From: Thalassobium sp. R2A62 | Lineage (GTDB): Bacteria; Pseudomonadota; Alphaproteobacteria; Rhodobacterales; Rhodobacteraceae | Direction: 5' to 3' | NCBI RefSeq assembly: GCF_000161835.1 | Contig: NZ_GG697169.2 | Span: 3,423,926-3,487,925 of the forward strand | DNA: 64,000 nucleotides | Shown: positions 62,603 to 64,000 of the stretch, piece after piece | Position numbering within the stretch: the stretch's first letter is position 1 | Layout of the letters: each line of letters begins with the position of its first letter | Position numbers and translations under genes: made by a program | Notes under the pieces: model-generated | Told to the model about the DNA's origin: nothing | The model's input: only the letters and a program-made list of their open reading frames with translations | The model's database searches: none

Positions 62603-63865
62603 TCAGAGGGCGCGCCAGCCGATGTCGGTGCGCATAAAGCCTTCGGGCCAATCGATCTGTTCGGTGGTGGTATAGGCGCGGGCGCGGGCCTCGGCCAAAG
62701 TGTCTGCACGCGCCGTGACGGCCAGAACGCGGCCACCGGTTGCGATGATGTCGCCGTCCTTTTCGCCGGTGCCTGCGTGAAACACCATGTCGCACGATGT
62801 GGCGGGCAGGGTGTCGAGACCGCGGATCACGCTGCCTTTTTCATAGGCACCGGGATAGCCGTTGGCGGCCAGCACGATTGTCAGCGCGTGGTCATTGGCC
62901 CAATTCACACGTGCGTCGGTCAGACCACCTGTGGCGCAGGCTTGGATCAGGTCAAAGGCTTGGGCACCTAGGCGCATCATGAGCACCTGACATTCAGGGT
63001 CGCCAAAGCGCACGTTGTATTCGACCAAACGCGGTTGGCCGTCTTTGATCATCAGCCCGACAAAAAGGATGCCCTGAAACGGTGTGCCGCGACGGGCCAT
63101 TTCGGCCATGGTCGGTTTGACGATTTCATCCAGCGCCTTTTGCGTCACAGCGTCGGTCATCACAGGAGCAGGGGAATAGGCCCCCATTCCGCCGGTGTTT
63201 GGGCCGATGTCGCCATCAAAGGCGCGTTTGTGGTCTTGGGCTGTGCCAATGGGCAAAACGTCGGTGCCATCAACGAGCACAAAGAACGACGCCTCTTCGC
63301 CGTCCATGAATTCTTCGATCACGACCTCGGCGCCAGCGGCACCAAATTCGCCATGGAACATGTCGTCGATCGCGTCCAGTGCTTCGGCTTCGGTCATGGC
63401 GACAATCACGCCTTTGCCTGCAGCGAGGCCGTCGGCCTTGACCACGATGGGCGCACCTTGGGCGCGGATATAGTCTCGCGCGGCATCGGCATCGGTGAAG
63501 TGACCGTAGGCAGCGGTCGGTGCGTCGACGGCGGCACAGACATCTTTGGTAAAGGATTTGGACGCCTCAAGTTCGGCGGCGGCTTGGGATGGGCCGAACG
63601 TCGCAAAGCCTGCAGCGCGCAGGCGGTCAGACACACCGACGGCCAGCGGGGCCTCGGGGCCGACAATCACAAAGTCGATGCTCTGACTGGTGGCAAATTC
63701 AACAACCGCGTCGCCGTCCATAATATCGAGCGCGCAGGTCTCGCAAATCTGGGCGATTCCAGCGTTTCCGGGGGCCACAACAACCCGGTCGCATTTGGGA
63801 TTTTGCAAGGTCGCCCAAGCGAGCGCGTGCTCACGTCCACCGCTTCCGAGTATGAGGATGTTCAT
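62603..63865 (-). CDS. purD: Phosphoribosylamine-glycine ligase
   Basis: A 420-residue ATP-grasp enzyme of purine synthesis that joins glycine to phosphoribosylamine. Motifs: NILILGSGGREHALAW at the N-terminus, PIVVKADGLAAGKGVIVA (ATP-binding), EEFMDGEEASFFVLVDG, and QDHKRAFDGDIGPNTGGMGAYSPAP. Length is normal. It converges on carD and is divergent from xseA, a normal family arrangement. Confidence 0.97.
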   Translation of the reverse strand: MNILILGSGGREHALAWATLQNPKCDRVVVAPGNAGIAQICETCALDIMDGDAVVEFATSQSIDFVIVGPEAPLAVGVSDRLRAAGFATFGPSQAAAELEASKSFTKDVCAAVDAPTAAYGHFTDADAARDYIRAQGAPIVVKADGLAAGKGVIVAMTEAEALDAIDDMFHGEFGAAGAEVVIEEFMDGEEASFFVLVDGTDVLPIGTAQDHKRAFDGDIGPNTGGMGAYSPAPVMTDAVTQKALDEIVKPTMAEMARRGTPFQGILFVGLMIKDGQPRLVEYNVRFGDPECQVLMMRLGAQAFDLIQACATGGLTDARVNWANDHALTIVLAANGYPGAYEKGSVIRGLDTLPATSCDMVFHAGTGEKDGDIIATGGRVLAVTARADTLAEARARAYTTTEQIDWPEGFMRTDIGWRAL

Positions 63866-63933
63866 GGGGCAGCTCCTGCTTGGACTTCGTCGCGTTGCGT
63901 TCTAAGGTGCCTGCGAACAGAGGACAAGCCACC

Positions 63934-64000
63934 ATGGACCTACTCGACGATCCAACCCCTGGGAGCAATACGCCGGAATTCTCGGTCACGGAAATCGCGG
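63934..64000 (+). CDS. xseA: Exodeoxyribonuclease VII large subunit (partial, window edge)
   Basis: Only the first 22 codons are in the window. The encoded MDLLDDPTPGSNTPEFSVTE is the N-terminus I associate with XseA in Rhodobacteraceae, where the OB-fold domain begins at EFSVTEI. A ribosome site AGAGGA is nine bases upstream. The purD/xseA divergent pair is common in this family. The remaining gene lies beyond the window. Confidence 0.65.
   Translation, partial: MDLLDDPTPGSNTPEFSVTEIA

Overview
The window looks like chromosomal DNA of a marine alphaproteobacterium of the Rhodobacteraceae (Roseobacter group, close in gene order to Octadecabacter/Loktanella-type genomes). The support is the family-typical neighbourhoods (hom-glpX-recJ; soxB-soxD-soxA-soxG; dnaG-rpoD; nrdR-ribD; ribE-ribB-ribH-nusB; SUV3-like helicase-S4 protein-fdxA-carD; purD/xseA), a tRNA-His with no encoded G-1, and CarD-type promoter architecture. 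It is moderately GC-rich and gene-dense, with many 4-bp ATGA overlaps and overlapping convergent gene ends. I see no rRNA operon, insertion sequence, prophage or CRISPR array.

Layout. 1-6.5 kb: a small membrane-anchored protein, a PleD-type diguanylate cyclase, DUF3572 and HAD proteins, an MttB-like methyltransferase, then an H-NOX-like gene translationally coupled to a GGDEF gene, and tRNA-Glu. 6.6-11 kb (minus strand): recJ, glpX, hom, a small lipoprotein. 11-14.3 kb: TetR regulator, pirin, a 3-hydroxyisobutyrate-dehydrogenase-like enzyme, a membrane protein. 14.3-17 kb (minus): three TadE/TadG-type pilus assembly proteins. 17.3-24.3 kb: glutamate dehydrogenase and the heterotetrameric sarcosine oxidase operon with an extra lipoprotein gene inside it. 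24.3-31.5 kb: dnaG, rpoD, a broken exported-protein gene, YjbQ, nrdR, ribD. 31.5-36 kb (minus): a capsule block (KpsS-like, Wza-like, KpsC-like) inserted between riboflavin genes. 36-39 kb: ribE, ribB, ribH, nusB. 39-45 kb: a probable structured RNA (6S-like), mmcB, tRNA-His, rluA-type pseudouridine synthase, rpoH, an oxidoreductase. 45-50 kb: DUF4389 protein, a frameshifted ClpP-like lipoprotein, a LysR/methyltransferase pair, and a decayed pentatricopeptide-repeat (PPR) gene. 50-64 kb: oligoendopeptidase F, amidohydrolase, HpcH/HpaI aldolase, an exonuclease-ligase pair, lipase-like and SCP2 proteins, a TPR protein, the SUV3-like helicase, S4 protein, fdxA, carD, purD and the start of xseA.

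The most unusual items are: (1) an H-NOX-like protein without the heme-ligating histidine or the YxSxR motif, coupled to an HNOBA/coiled-coil/GGDEF protein, so that the pair reproduces the domain order of eukaryotic soluble guanylate cyclase with a diguanylate cyclase output; (2) a bacterial PPR-repeat protein with a novel N-terminal region, broken by one nonsense codon and one homopolymer frameshift; (3) a roughly 178-nt minus-strand structured RNA with its own promoter; and (4) promoter sequences consistent with a CarD circuit, where two tRNA promoters and the RNA promoter lack T at -7 and the carD promoter has it. Two more genes (28.4 kb and 45.7 kb) are broken by a single lesion each.
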